Source: Gelatoporia subvermispora B (Eukaryota; Basidiomycota; Agaricomycetes; Polyporales; Gelatoporiaceae). Taken from it: a stretch of 64,000 nucleotides of DNA. Positions within the stretch are counted from its first letter, which is position 1; every line of letters starts with the position of its first letter. The stretch is taken from the NCBI GenBank assembly GCA_000320605.2, contig KB445791.1, positions 3,088,576 through 3,152,575 on the forward strand. Reading direction: 5' to 3'. Below the pieces are notes generated by a model that worked only from the letters and a program-made list of their open reading frames with translations, made no database searches and was not told the DNA's origin. Positions 24,173 to 36,772 of the stretch are shown piece by piece. The position numbers and the translations under genes were made by a program.

Positions 24173-27100
24173 ATGCTGAAATTACTGCAGTCGTATACAG
24201 GGACATCGCCCTCGGACGTCCAATACTTGACACTACCTCACGAGACATTACTTGTCAGTCTCGCCTGCCTGCGGCGAGGATGCTATTGACTTGACCCCAT
24301 TCAGTTATACCCATCTGCCGATTCGATTGTGATCCTCAATCCCCGTACACTCGCTTTTGTGCGTGCCCTTGCATTTTGGGAAGCATTCCCCTCGACCCGA
24401 AATCTCCTTGATCCACTGCAATGCCTGGCTATCGACTCCGGGATGAAGCTCGTACGTGCAGCACCCTTTTTATGCATGTGTTCATTATCAAGTGTCTGGG
24501 AAGTAGGTTGTTGCTTCACTGGGCTCCCGTGTAGCGGTATGGCACCTCGCAGGTGTGCGCAACGATTCCTGGCGGCTACATTCGACACTGCTGCTACCAC
24601 CGGACCAGCGAGTAACGGCCCTTGACTGCAAATCTGGTGAGATAGATCTTTATGGTAACACTGGAAATCATTGACCACACTCTAGGTCTACTTGCTGTCG
24701 GCACACAATCTACATTATCCGTCTATACACTAATCCTTGAGAACGACCTCCCGACGTGGTCGCGGAAATGGTCTATATCGTACGCCATATTATGTTGCTT
24801 CATATGTATCACTGCATGTATCTTTTCTCAAATGAAACAGAGTAACATGTCTGGCGCGTATACGCTTCTCGCCCTCGTTGGAGTTAATGTGCACGAATAC
24901 CACAGTACGTTGGGTACCTTCTTCGCCACATGTATGCTACCGCAACTCAATTCGTCAGAACGACAATGTCGTCCGTATATACCTTACAACTTCGGGTCGT
25001 CCGACTCAAACTATTCCACATCCCCGCCCTCTATCTGACTTGACCTGGCGTACATTGCAAGTATCAAATCGGTCCGTATGCATTGCCGATCCTATGGAGC
25101 CCTTCTTCGATTGATATCGTTTGATAGGGATGCTCTCGCTCTTTACACCACTACTAGAGATGGAACGCTACGCGCTTTTCTTCCTGTACTTGACACTCCC
25201 AACAGACTGCAGCTTCACGCGGTGCTTGATCAGTCGTCAGCACTGCCTCTTACTTCCAAGAATAGAACGTCCTCGATATTCCCGCTCGATCGTGGTATTC
25301 TCGACGCGGTGATCGTCGCAGACGACCCTGAGGACGCACGAGTACGGCGCATCCGAGAGATCAAGGACGCAGGATGGGACCTGTTCCTCCGCGTGCTCTC
25401 AGATGGCGCGCTAGTTGTACAAGCAATCGCGGTTCGTATGCAATTTTACAATTTTTTGTACCTCGGTCAGCTCAAACAGCATCGTACAGAACATTGACCG
25501 TCGTCCCCCGACGCTACTCAACACGTTCACTCTTCTCCATTCTCCACCCGGGCTCTTCCAGGTACCTCCTACATGTATACGTGTCCTTCCTCGCTTCAAA
25601 TCGGAAACGCCTGGGTCCAGTGATCTGGTCCTGGTGGCAACTCGTCCGCTCGCAACTTATTCGCTGACGCCGCTCTTATTTTTTGATGCACGGGAGAATG
25701 GGTTACAGCGCCTTACGAGTCTGGACCTTCAAGGCAGGGATAATGACATATCACCACCAGTCGAAAAGCAAGCAGTCGATGCAGACGCAAGGGTGATGTC
25801 GGATGCCAACGAAAGGGAATCTCCTATACTGCGTTTTGTCCGTACTGCCGACGGCGAATGTGTGGGCCTCCTCAGGGAGAACGGAGAAGCAGAAACATGG
25901 CGCGTGTCCTCTAATGGTCAAAGTTTGGTCCGCGTAGCCCGATGGCAATCCTCAATTTCTAGTAAGGAGCAGCGCAGATATGCAAGCGATGCGCAAAATT
26001 CACAGAGCGGAGTCACAAATTTGATGACGGTGCTGGTGCAAGGTATGCCAGCTCTCCAAATGAGCTGATCTCGGATGAACCATGAGTTTGACTATATACA
26101 GGAGAACATTGTATTGTTTACAATGCTTCGATGTCTCATCTCACTTTACATTCCACAAGTGCAGACTCAACGCCACCAGTTCTGTCTGTTCCTCCTCTCG
26201 TTGCACTTTTCTCGTTTCCTCTACCTCTTCTCGAGACGGGAGCCAGTCCATATATGCAATCGGAAGAAATCCCTCATGTGATGGGAATCACGGTCAACCA
26301 TGAAATGCTTCTATTCCGCATCGCCCTGCCATCACCCGCTGCGTCATCTCGGCCCTCTGTCACTCTCAAACGTATGCAACCACTGCCGCTCAGTATTCCT
26401 CCCGCAGTCATTCTACCGGTTGACCCCATGGCTTGGAGCAATCCATATGGCGGGAATAATAATCTTGGCGCAGACAGCATCCATGATGTTCTCATCAGCA
26501 TTTCTCATGAGGGTGATCTGGCATTCTGGACATGCACGCGAAGTGAGAGCGTGTCATTGAACAACCAACGTGAAGAAGAGCAGGCGCGTGTCTCATGGCA
26601 ATGTACTGGAAGAGTACACACAAGAAGGCAAGATTTCCGGAAAGTTGCATGTAGTTCGGCAAAGAAGACAGTGATAGGTGAGTGGTTTGGTGCGGCTCCG
26701 CCGTAGGATGACCCTTGCATCTGTATATTTATGTAACATTGATCACTCACTAACTCCATCTATGCAGTTGTGCCACAGGCGGACGGAGAGGAGCTTACCA
26801 TCTGGGACTCCAAGGAGTCCGAGTTCGCTTCTGGTCTAGAGTATCGACAAATACTTCCGTGCGTGATAACACCTTTGAGTCTACATTTTGATGTATTAAC
26901 CCCATATACCCGATCATTGCAGGGAGCCGGTCAACGACCTAGACTGGACCTCGACTCCAGACGGCCAGTCAATTCTGGCGATTGGTTTTGCGCACCGCGT
27001 GGAGTTACTCTGTCAACAACGGATGACATACTTTGACGACACTCCGGGATGGGGTATATGCTGGCGCATCGACTTTGATAGGTATGTACAGCTGATGTTC

Positions 27101-29425
27101 ATGTTGAAGCAACACCACTGACACACGGTAAAGCATGATTCCACACACCATCAGCGATTCGATCTGGCTGGGTAGAGGTTCTCTACTGGCAGGGACAGGC
27201 AGTTTCATGTTTCTATTTGGCCAGCCACCGCAACGGGACGAAGATAACCTGTTGGAGCATGTGGCAAGGCACAATGGTCCTTTGGATGATTATCACCCGC
27301 AAATGCTCCTTCAATGCTTGTTATGGGGTATGCACATTCTTAGCTTATACGTCTCCTTATCTGAACTATATACAGAGAAGATCGAGCTCGTCAAGCGAGT
27401 CATTGTGAACCTCACTCGGAACCTGGAGTCGGGGCGCGATGCCTCCGAATGGGCTAACCTAGCTGTGGATGATTTATTGCAACACGATGACCTTTCTGGA
27501 ACGGTGCGTACGCGGTATCATGATGGGATCACTTATGCGCTCAATATATATCTCTCAGGCGATGCCCCAACACAAGCGAAAGTATTCGCACTTGTTCAAT
27601 ATCCCTGAGCTCCAGGACGAGTGAGTGCGCTAATTCTCCTGCTCAGCGCTATCTGCTACTGAAATGAGCAGACCAGACGATGATGCCTTCTCTCCGTCTC
27701 TTGTTCGTCGTCTTCTGGACCGCTTGGAAGACAAGCCATTACCACATTTGACCCCCAACGAGCACGAAACGCTTTTGGTTCTCATTCAAACTACACTAGA
27801 GGCAAGCCAAGCGCCATTCATACGAGATATTTTTTGCTCATCCCGGGCGCAGATCCAAGAACAGCGGCGTGCCCTCGACGCCAACGGCCTTCGTTACTTG
27901 ATATCCATGCGTGTCTTCTACATACTAAACCAGCGCGTCTCGCAACCAAACACACCTGCATCGAGCGGTGCCCAGGCTGTGCGACTTTCACGCCGAACAC
28001 GTCTTCGGTATCGCGACATGATTTGGGCGTTTCATAGTGAAAGTCAGGACATGTTGTTGTCTGCTTCAGCTGCAGCATGCGGCGGAAAGATGTGCTGGCC
28101 AGACGCGCGCGCATTAGGTGTTTTCATTTGGTTGAATTCCGTTGAGACAATGGTGAATGTTGTGGTTTGTGTCATCTCCATTATGCTTACCACCTCGCGG
28201 CGCAGAGATCACATATGGAATCATTAGCGCGGAATCAGTACATGGCTGGAGATGCTCGCGACCCAGCCGCATGCAGCTTATTCTATTTCGCTTTAGGGAA
28301 ACACAAACTTGTCCATGGCCTATGGCGACAGGCTGCATGGCATAAGGAGCAAGCCATCATGCTCAAGTTCCTAAATAATGACTTCACGCAGCCCCGGTGG
28401 CGCACCGCGGCCTTGAAGAACGCTTTTGCGTTACTCAGTAAACGTCGCTTTGGTGAGTGAAGGAGTCACACGTCACCGGCGAGAGACGATGTAATTGGGT
28501 CACAGAGTACGCTGCTGCTTTCTTCCTACTCGGTGGAAGCCTGAAAGATGCTGTCAATGTTTGTATCAAAAATCTGGGCGATTTCCAACTCGCAATCGCT
28601 CTGGCTCGCGTGGGAGAGCAGAGCGATGAAGGGCCTATACTGCAGGACATCCTGAACAACACTGTGGTTCCGATTGCATTCAAGGAGGGTAACCGCTGGC
28701 TCGCTAGCTGGGCGTTCTGGCTGCTCCACCGTCGCGATCTCGCGGTCAGGGTCTTAGTGGTACGGCCTCATTTGAATTCTATGTGAGTGATATGACGCTG
28801 AGCAGCATAATAAAGACACCTCTACAAGACATTGCAAGTATCCTTGATGTGCGGATCACGGAGATCGGGGATCCTCATTATGACGACCCAAGTCTGGCGT
28901 TACTATTCTCTCAGCTCCGATCGAAGACTCTGCAGGCTGCTAAGGGCACTAGTGAGATATCCGGCCGCACTGAGTTCAACTTTGTGTTGCAGATAGCACG
29001 CGTCTTCTGCAGAATGGGTAAGTGCTCCTGCACGTCGCTCACGAATATCATTTGAGTCAATGTTTGCAGGTTGTCACGCCTTGGCTCTTCATCTGGTCCG
29101 CTCGTGGTCTTTCATCCGACCATCAATAGCACCACCACGCGCGGAACCGCTCAGGAACGGCACCTCAGGATCAGTACCAGACCGCCTCGCGCTAGACCCG
29201 GTCATCCGTCGTCGTTCGTCCATTCTGATCGACATGGACATACCCAGTGCTCCACCGACACGCATGGCATCTCCTACACCGGCAAAGGCCAATCACACCG
29301 CAACAGAAGGGGAAATGACGGATGAGGGAGATCTGATCGCTCGCAAGACTGGATTGGGTAGCCTCATGAAATCTGCCAAACAAGACGTGCAGGTCCCCGA
29401 GTTCGACATGGGTGCATTCTTCTAA
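24173..29425 (+). CDS. RAV1: RAVE complex subunit Rav1 (DmX/rabconnectin family)
   Basis: Rav1 is the scaffold of the RAVE complex that reassembles vacuolar and Golgi V-ATPase (V1 onto V0). Start MLKLLQSYTGTSPSDVQYLT (24173), the typical fungal N-terminus. WD-like blades follow (DSIVILNPRTLAFVRALAFW, HTLGLLAVGTQSTLSVYTLI, ALYTTTRDGTLRAFLPVLD). The conserved Rav1p_C region covers roughly 26800-28790 and includes HPQ/QPRWRTAALKNAFALLSK, EYAAAFFLLGGSLKDAVNVC and NRWLASWAFWLLHRRDLAVR. The C-terminal tail is low-complexity and ends GAFF at 29425. At least 15 short introns interrupt the gene, so single frames look fragmentary, but frame changes coincide with GT..AG pairs. Converges on the Rab GDI gene (195 bp). 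Confidence 0.93.
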
Positions 29426-29620
29426 TTTATCACGCATCTTCCCGCGGAGCGCATTCCGGATCCAGTCTTCTACGAACTGACAATGCATTGTTGGTCAAGT
29501 ACATGAGACTGGCCGTCTGATTGGACTAAGAACATTGTACACAAGCTAAGATTAGGACTTCCCGGGAGCAACGAACTCAAACGTAAACCGATGCAATGAA
29601 ATGATGGCTGTCTCTGCTAT

Positions 29621-31298
29621 TTAAGCCTCAACCTCAACCTCGCGCTTCTTAAGCACGAGCTCCTTGTCAGTGACCCGCTTCCAAACGTTATGAACGTCGT
29701 CGACGACCGTCTCAAAGTGAGAGGTCGCGTCGTAGGAGCGCGTAATGAAGATGTTGTCGTTCTCGCCAGACGACGTGGGGGTATACAAAGGCGAGACAGA
29801 GACGAACCTGCAATGAGCGATGTTGATCATCCAGTAATCAGAAAAGAGTAAAGAGTGGACGCACTTGTCATATATTGTGCCAAGAAGCTGGAGACCAGGA
29901 GCGATCTCCTGCTCGGGCCGATCAGTCTCAACGATGGTCGAGACGATTGCGATGTAAACATCCTTGGCGCAAACGTTGTGCGTCGATGATACGATCGCAA
30001 TGTAGATGTCTTTTGAAAACCTCTTTCAGATCGCATTTAGAGCCACGTGCAACACGACATACCGTTCTTCCGTCCGACCTGGTTCTGAGGGATGATGATC
30101 TGCGCACTGTCCGAGTCATCGGTGCCAGGGATAGGGTGCTTGAGGATGCAGATTGCGCGAATGACCTTGCCCTCTTCTACCACGCGAACCTTGCCGCCCT
30201 CAGCAGACTGGCCAGCGCCGAAGTAGCTAGGGTCGCCAATAACCTGCTTGGCCTTGACGGTCTCGTCGCCGCTGCGCACACCGACAAACTTCCCGTCTGC
30301 ATCCGTTATAATCTCATCGATGGACTTGTCGAGCATGTATGTGCCACCGTAGATAGCACTTAGACGAGCGAACGCCTGAGGCAATTCGCCGAGACCGTAC
30401 AGAGGGTAGATGTATGGCGACTTGCCGTAGCGCGCCATCGAAGAAGTGTAGAGCACGATGCGCTCGTATGCTTCACGAGCAGGCTTGGTCTTGTACCTAT
30501 AGGGCTGTGAGGTGAATGTAGAGGGCCATAGCTTCTGGGTTACTCACGAGTCATCGAGGTACAAGGCCATAGCATGACCGATGAAGTCCTGGGTACCAGG
30601 CTCCAGACCAAACTTCTCGTACACGGTCTTCATACTGTCCTTGTCCAAGTTGAGGCCTTAAGACATTGTTGTAAATCTGTTGAACTCAACCTGATCTGAT
30701 GGTAGAGCATACCCTGGTGAGTCGACGGGTCATCATCCTTCCAACTTTGCAGGAACTCGAAGAACTTCTTCGCTCTCCGCTTCTCAAACAGGCCCATGAG
30801 AGGACTCTTCACAGCCTCCATCTCAGTGCTCGGGACCTTCGAGATCTTGCCATCTCGGTACACGTAGCTACCCGCGATCTGCTTGAATTCGAGGTAACGG
30901 GTAACGTCGGTGTGGACAAGAATCCGGGTGAGTTCACCAGACGCGATGATGAACTTAGGAATCAGATCGACGGCGTAGTCACGGTCACGACCCAACTCGG
31001 CGGGAGGGGTCTGGTCTGGGCGAAACTGGCGGTATAGCTAGATACACGATCAGCACGCTACCCCGCGTTCGGAGGCCAACGACTTACCTGTGTCAAGTTC
31101 AAACTGGCACTGTCACCACCATAGTAGTCATTCCTGTCCATGTGCAGGACCTTCTTGCCATCGACGGACAGGAGGCCGGAGAGAATACATTCGGTGAGAC
31201 CAGTTCCAAGGACGATGACCTATGACCGCATTGTGATCCACGTCAGACCATGCGCAATGGTTAGGATGAGATATCCGTACGTCGTACTCTTCATCCAT
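29621..31298 (-). CDS. GDI1: Rab GDP-dissociation inhibitor
   Basis: Extracts GDP-bound prenylated Rab GTPases from membranes and recycles them; essential for secretion. Exon 1 is MDEEYD (31298), then a 66-nt intron, then [20 protein letters not shown] with the GxGxxG-like motif of the GDI/REP family. Further blocks: [80 protein letters not shown] (Rab-binding platform) and [20 protein letters not shown]. The stop is at 29621 after REVEVEA. Length is close to the usual 445-450 residues. No break is seen. The 341 bp upstream (31299-31640) hold no gene. Confidence 0.96.
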
Positions 31299-31640
31299 GG
31301 TGAGTTGCAAGCGGTTGGGAAAGAATAGATGTCAATGAGTGGGAATGGTGGTTGAGATGGAGGCGAGTGCGGAGGGGAGCTAATTAGCCTGAAATACAGG
31401 CTATCGATGCAGCACGTGCAACGTAGCAACCGCCTTTTAGTTGTCTCCGCTTTTGGATACTCACACACGGTCCAGGGAATACTTATACCACGGTCTCATA
31501 GATTCCATGGACGATCCAGAAAGTTACAACGAGTTCTGTGTACAATACATATCCTCTAAAAATTGATGAGAGACTACGACTCCAGGATGACTATGTGCCC
31601 ATGAGCATTATAGGGCGTCGCTGGGTCCGCTCTCTGATAG

Positions 31641-33367
31641 CTATTCTGCCATCACTCTCGGCCGCTTCCCTAAATGGTCATCTTCAGTTCTGGAAGCCGC
31701 CACTGACGAGTTTGCCTTGCGCTTTTGCATAGTTCCTGCCGCATTCCTCGCGTTCACAGCCTCAGAGGTATCCTTGAGAGGAGGTGCGCCCCTCTGGAAC
31801 AGTCGAATATAACGCTTGATCTCTGTATACCGCAAGTTCATCATCCGTTTAACTTTCCATCAAAGCGGGCTCGTACCTTGATTGTTCTTTCTATGAATTT
31901 CTTGCCAAGCTTTGACACTCCTCTCCGGATACTGCAAATCGAATGCAGGTGATGAATCATGATCGACTTGCTCATACAAAAGGCACCTACCTCTGCTTGA
32001 AAAGCGGCCCATCGCTCTTTGTAGGCAAGGGACGCCCACCAAGGAAACAAGACTTCGCACCTCGCAAGTACTCGTAACTCGACTTCAGTGATTGAGCTAT
32101 TAGCGGGCCCCAAGCGCTCCACGTCATCTTGGTGTTCCTCGAGTAACTCTCTCCTGACTCTATCCACCGCGGACGCGCGTGGATCCATTGTACGTATGGA
32201 TGTAAATTCAGGAAGGTTGGCATCACGGCGCGCTGCCTCGTTCTCGTTGGCGCGGGTATGAGGAATTGCTAGCATGTCGTCCAAGATATTGTCCTGTCTT
32301 CTCCAAAACCTCTGCCACGAAGCCAGACTGTGGTGTGGAGCCTGGGTGGGGAGAAGACTCTCAGCAAGATAGGTGGCACAACAGTGACAGCCTTTGCGTA
32401 CGTTTTCCTCAAGTAACCTACAGACTTCCTTGCGACTGATTCCTGGTTGAATTTCGGTCTTCCACTGAACGAAATGAACGAAGTATTGTATGTCTTCGTC
32501 GGTGAACCTGTTACCAGTGTGCACCCGCTCTACTCGCGTCGGGGGTGTGGGCTCGCGCAATGGGGGTGTACTGCTCGGCTGGCGGTCGACGGTTGCAGAC
32601 GAGATCGTGGACTCGGTGTTGTTGAAGTGGACAGACCGTACCGCTGAACGGCCTTTTTTCGGAACTTGCTCTGTCGACTTGCGCCCACTTGAAGCCGTGG
32701 GGGCTCCTTGTTCATCTCGCCCTACATCCTGCCGCTCGTGTCTACTGACTGACCGAAGCGTTTCGCGCCTGACAGAGGACTTGTCATCGCGTCCGAGCGA
32801 CGATTCGGAGCTTATGGAAATTGGGCTCCCCTGAGAATACCTGTTCCGAGTCGTATTCGATCGGACTCTGGTTCGACCCCTCGACTGGAACAGCTCATTG
32901 ACGACGGCCTCGTTCAACCGCTTCTGATTGATAATATAATAATCTTTCCACCCTTGCGCAGGATGGCCGTTTACCTGGTGCAAATATGAAGTCAGAGAGA
33001 AATTCTGCAGTAATGATGCAGAACTCACTCCATCTAAAGCTTCCAACGCTCGCACATAATTTGTCCCGGATTTCTCTGCCTCGACGAGGCATTTTATCAG
33101 GCGTTGTTCGTCATCGAAGAATCTTCCCATAGAAGCGCCCACTTCCGAAGCCGTGTTCGCCACCGACTGCTGCTGAAGTATAAGGGGAGTCAGCTGGGGC
33201 AGCTGTGGATGATATGGCATGCGGGGCATTTGGATCGCTTGCGACACCTGAAGCATAAATGTCGGCTGAAATTGCGCTGTTTGGAGAAGCATTTGCATGC
33301 CCGAGGCCGGTATGAAGGTAATGGCCGTCGGAGCTGCAGGATCGACGTTACCATCGTTCGGAGGCAT
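31641..33367 (-). CDS. Triple Myb-like (Rap1-like) nuclear protein, tandem paralogue C
   Basis: Starts MPPNDGNVDPAAPTAITFIP (33367), with a Gln/Pro-rich N-terminal tail. Three helical blocks look like divergent Myb/SANT repeats: DDEQRLIKCLVEAEKSGTNY..HPAQGWKDYYIINQKRL (residues about 110-190), FTDEDIQYFVHFVQWKTEIQ..PHHSLASWQRFWRR (about 340-400) and ELRVLARCEVLFPWWASLAY..YPERSVKAWQEIHRK (about 490-550). The second follows the FTxED..PHHSxxSW pattern of the Rap1-type Myb domain. Introns fall at about 32970, 32400, 31950 and 31850. The last exon (ends 31641) carries KRK and GKRPRV nuclear-signal-like clusters. The region between repeats is Ser/Arg-rich and disordered. Likely DNA or telomere/chromatin binding, by inference only. 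Confidence 0.7.
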
Positions 33368-33793
33368 GGTGTCTAGTGGTAGGTGCGGGATAGACGAGGA
33401 CTGAGCTGAAGAAGTGTGTGTGATCAACCAATGGGGCGCGAGTCGAACCATCCTCGGCCATTCTCTACATGAGACGGGGAACGGCGATCGCGGGAGCATA
33501 GTGTGGGACGCATGAGCAGGAGCGTGCCCGTATGGGCAGCTCCCTGACGAAATCTAGAGGACGGACGTACACTTTTGTGATGCTGCAAGGATCGCGGACA
33601 TTGGTGACTTCGGCATCCTCTGGTCGTCTATCGGCCGGGATCGTGGGCAACAAGGCGATACATTTGGGGGCGTATTACAGGGGGGTATCGGAGCGCATGT
33701 ACATTAGGCTACACATCCCAAAAATCTATCACAGTCAGCAGGACGAATACACGAACAAGGTCAAAACCAACAAGTCCTTCGAAGACTTCGCGA
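33368..33793. other. Intergenic region between the two Myb-like genes
   Basis: Serves as promoter of the gene starting at 33367 and 3' flank of the gene ending at 33794. A T-loop-like string (GGTTCGACTC, minus strand near 33440) was checked for a tRNA and rejected. No other feature is seen. Confidence 0.6.
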
Positions 33794-35618
33794 TCATTCC
33801 TCCACCTTCACACGCTTCTCGGGACGGTCTATGCGGGACGAGGATGCCGAGCCAGTTTTACGCTTTCTAGACGAGCTGGGCTCGGCGAAGCTTTCCGAAG
33901 GGACTCGGGTTGAACTCGAGGTCGTTCGGACCCTGCGACGAAGCTTGCGTATGCAGTCCTCGATCTCTATACGGACAGCGAGATGAGTTATAGCGCAGTG
34001 ATGCATTGTGGTGGAGCGCACCTGGCCGGTACTTCCTGGCCATCTCTGCCCATGTCGCGGCGGATCTGACAGGATACTTACCGAAACCAATGAGCATGAA
34101 AATCTGGCGCGTACACTTGTTGACACACCTTCGTGTGGAAAGCATCCCACCTTTCCTCGTTTGAAAGCGAGTCCCATTCGGAATGTGCGAGCCGGTACCT
34201 CGCGATAACCCGCAAGTCTGCAGAAGTGATAGGGCCCGAAGACATCTGCTTAATGTCCATGTCCGCATCTAGGTCCTCTTCATCATTCTCGTCGGATGAA
34301 TATACCGTGTATATGGGTGGCTCGTCATCCGAACTGTCCTCGTCTGCGCGAGCACGCGCCTCTGTCATGAGCTTGTCCGGAAGGTTATGATTCCGGCTCC
34401 AGTAGCTGAGCCATGCTGCTGCACTGTGGTGAGGCACCTGAATATTGAGGTGAGAACGACTCGTAGCTTGAGATGCACGGAAAGCCAACCTTCTCTTCCA
34501 GCGTCTTACACAGTTCGTCCCGCGTAGATCTAGGCCGCTCTGCCAATCTTCTCTGGAGAAATGCAATGAAGTATGAATGATCCTCCGGAGTGAACGCGTT
34601 GCCTCGGCCTCTTGGCACAACCCGCGTCGGGGGCGTCGGTGACCGGGACGGAGGCTCCGGAACGCGAGTCTCCTCGAAGTTTGGATGGAGACTGACATGT
34701 TCAAGTATAGGCTTCCTCTGCGTTTTCACAGTCTTGAGTGGCGGGCTTGAGCGTTCTCGTTTGACGCGAAGGGGTGCTGAAGGCTTTGGCTCCCGCTTGA
34801 CAACACGTTCTGGACTCCGCCGTGCAGTGATCTTCACCTTGGGCGGGGGGATTGACCGTGGAAGCTCACACCGTTGCTTTGGCTTCATATCTTTTGCCAG
34901 AGTCCCCGAGCTCGCTATGTTGTCCGCGTGACTTCGGCTTGCATTCGACGAAGACTGTAGCAGCTCCCCGTGAGGCTTGTGAAGTAAGGCGTCTGCTACG
35001 AGCCTGTCCAGACGTTTGCGATGCACAAGGTAATAGTCTTTCCACGCTGCACCAGGGTGGTTGTTGACCTAAGTCGCCGCCCTTTCTCAGTGAGATTCCG
35101 CTCTTTGTTCAGCTAGAGCGCTAGAAACTCACGCCTTGCAGACCTTCCAGAGCCTGCAGGTAGGTCCGCTGATTCTTCTCCGCATGAACAAGGCTCTCTA
35201 CAAGGAACTTCTCGTCGTTGATACATGTTCCGATCGGTGCCCTTGAGTTTGCAGCCACACTTGCCACACCAACTTGCGGGGCGGTGTTCGCCACCGGTAC
35301 CTGTGGCTGCGCTGTACCGATAATGCCAAGAACATTTCCAAGTTGGCTGAGTAGTTGTGGCTGAACGTTCTGTAGAGGAGTCGGAACAACCTGAGACGAC
35401 CGAGGTAGCTGTGGCACGTGGCTCGTTGGCGGTGCTTGCGCGACGGGGACCTGCTGAGCTACAGGAGCAGCAAGAGGGTTCTGGCTTGCGCTTGCCATCT
35501 GCGCGCACCACGACAAAAGTGTCGGTAATAGTTGCGCAAGTGTGGCCGGGTCGTTCATTTGTCCGCCTTGGTTAGAACTCGAGCCACCGGGGTACGGAGG
35601 TATTGTGTTTCGGTTCAT
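33794..35618 (-). CDS. Triple Myb-like (Rap1-like) nuclear protein, tandem paralogue D
   Basis: Starts MNRNTIPPYPGGSSSNQGGQ (35618). Same architecture and intron phases as the gene at 31641-33367, but strongly diverged: first repeat NDEKFLVESLVHAEKNQRTY..HPGAAWKDYYLVHRKRL, second FTPEDHSYFIAFLQRRLAER..PHHSAAAWLSYWSRN, third DLRVIARYRLAHSEWDSLSN..YPVRSAATWAEMARK. The linker is rich in basic residues and Pro (ARRSPERVVKREPKPSAPLR), and an acidic patch (DENDEEDLDADMD) precedes the third repeat. The last exon has RKRK and KRVKVEE, NLS-like, with stop at 33794. Divergent from LTP1 across 337 bp. Function unknown; a chromatin or telomere role is inferred from the Rap1-like repeat. Confidence 0.7.
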
Positions 35619-35657
35619 CCTGACGTTTCCTCAGACTAAGTGATCTTGATGATGTGA

Positions 35658-35667
35658 GGGGGGGGGG
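35658..35667. repeat. Poly-G tract (10 G)
   Basis: Homopolymer in the divergent region between paralogue D and the phosphatase gene. Its length is error-prone in sequencing. Confidence 0.85.
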
Positions 35668-35955
35668 TTTGAAAAAATGATAGATGCGCAGCAGAGAGGA
35701 TGGATTGAAAGATATGGAGGCGAATTGTCTGGGCAGAGTTTGTCTCCGCAGAGTGCATTGTCACTGGCACCCGCCACACTCCTCCGCGGGCGTTTCACGT
35801 GAGAAAGATGATCGCAGCGCGTTTGACTGCCATTTTGGGAACAAGCTTTGTTGTACCGCGGCCCGCCGCCATCTCGCAGCCGTCGCCACTACACCAGGCC
35901 GGTCTCGACTTCCAGTGCTGTGGCAGACATTCGACTTTGCGAGTCTGTATTATAG

Positions 35956-36627
35956 ATGTCTTCCCCTTCGGTGCTGGTCGTCTGTTTGGGCAATATCTGC
36001 CGCTCGCCTATGGGCGAGGCCGTGCTCAAGCACGTCGCAAAGGAGCGCGGCCTGAATCTCACTGTAGACTCTGCCGGGACAGCAGGCTACCACGTTGGCG
36101 ATGATCCCGACGAACGGTGTGCCTATCCCCCCCCTCTCTCGTGTTCCTGAAGCTTATCGGATTGTTCAGGACGGTCGCGACGTGCCGCAAGGTCCGTCCT
36201 TGTTCTGTCTCCACACACGTCGCATCAGGAAGATGACCGCGCACCCAGTACAAAGTACCTATCCGCCACAGCGCGCGTCAAGTCTCGACCGCAGATTTCC
36301 GCAGGTACTCGCACATCCTTGCTGCGGATGAGGCGAATCTGCGAGCGCTAGAGCACATGAAGCCGCGCGATGCTACTGCGGAGGTGCGCCTCTGGGGATC
36401 ATACCTCGACAACAAGCCAATCGCAGACCCATACTATGGCGGCATCGTAAGGAATCAGCTTCTCCATCTTCGCATCTGAACTTTCTGACTATCGATGCCT
36501 GGTGCTCTGCATTTTACCATCTGGGCAGGATGGTTTTGAGAAATGCTATCACCAGTGCACTAGGCTGTCTAACGCATTCCTAGACGAAGTTGTTGGTAAA
36601 GACTCAGAAGGTGAAACCAAGCCGTAA
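35956..36627 (+). CDS. LTP1: Low-molecular-weight protein tyrosine phosphatase
   Basis: Small cytosolic phosphatase using a cysteinyl-phosphate intermediate. Exon 1 (35956) begins MSSPSVLVVCLGNICRSPMG and carries the C-x5-R-S signature CLGNICRS at the N-terminus, as in the family. After a 52-nt intron a 22-nt exon encodes TVATCRK. The third exon reads YKVPIRHSARQVSTADFRRY to the general-acid motif IADPYYGG. The last exon begins DGFEKCYHQC and ends ETKP, stop at 36627. Total about 160 residues, normal for the family. The terminal exons follow GT..AG sites (one weak GTCCGT donor). No break is seen. It converges with the mitochondrial dehydrogenase copy, 145 bp away. Confidence 0.92.
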
Positions 36628-36772
36628 TAGAGATGGTTTGCATCGAAAACTATCCTTGTGCATGATAGGGAAGAGATCTGCTGTGTACACTGGATGACAT
36701 CAAGATCAGGCTAGAATTACATATTTCCGTTCCGTTGCTATACATAGTCCAGTGTTGCTGGGACAAGTTGGA

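Noticed and set aside
29930..30010. Possible internal duplication in GDI1 (YIAIVS appears twice)
   Set aside because: The two similar segments correspond to normal neighbouring parts of GDI proteins (IYxxxIS..YIAIxST), not to a new duplication.
33410..33500. tRNA-like T-loop (GGTTCGACTC, minus strand)
   Set aside because: The T-stem does not pair and no acceptor, D or anticodon arms can be folded.
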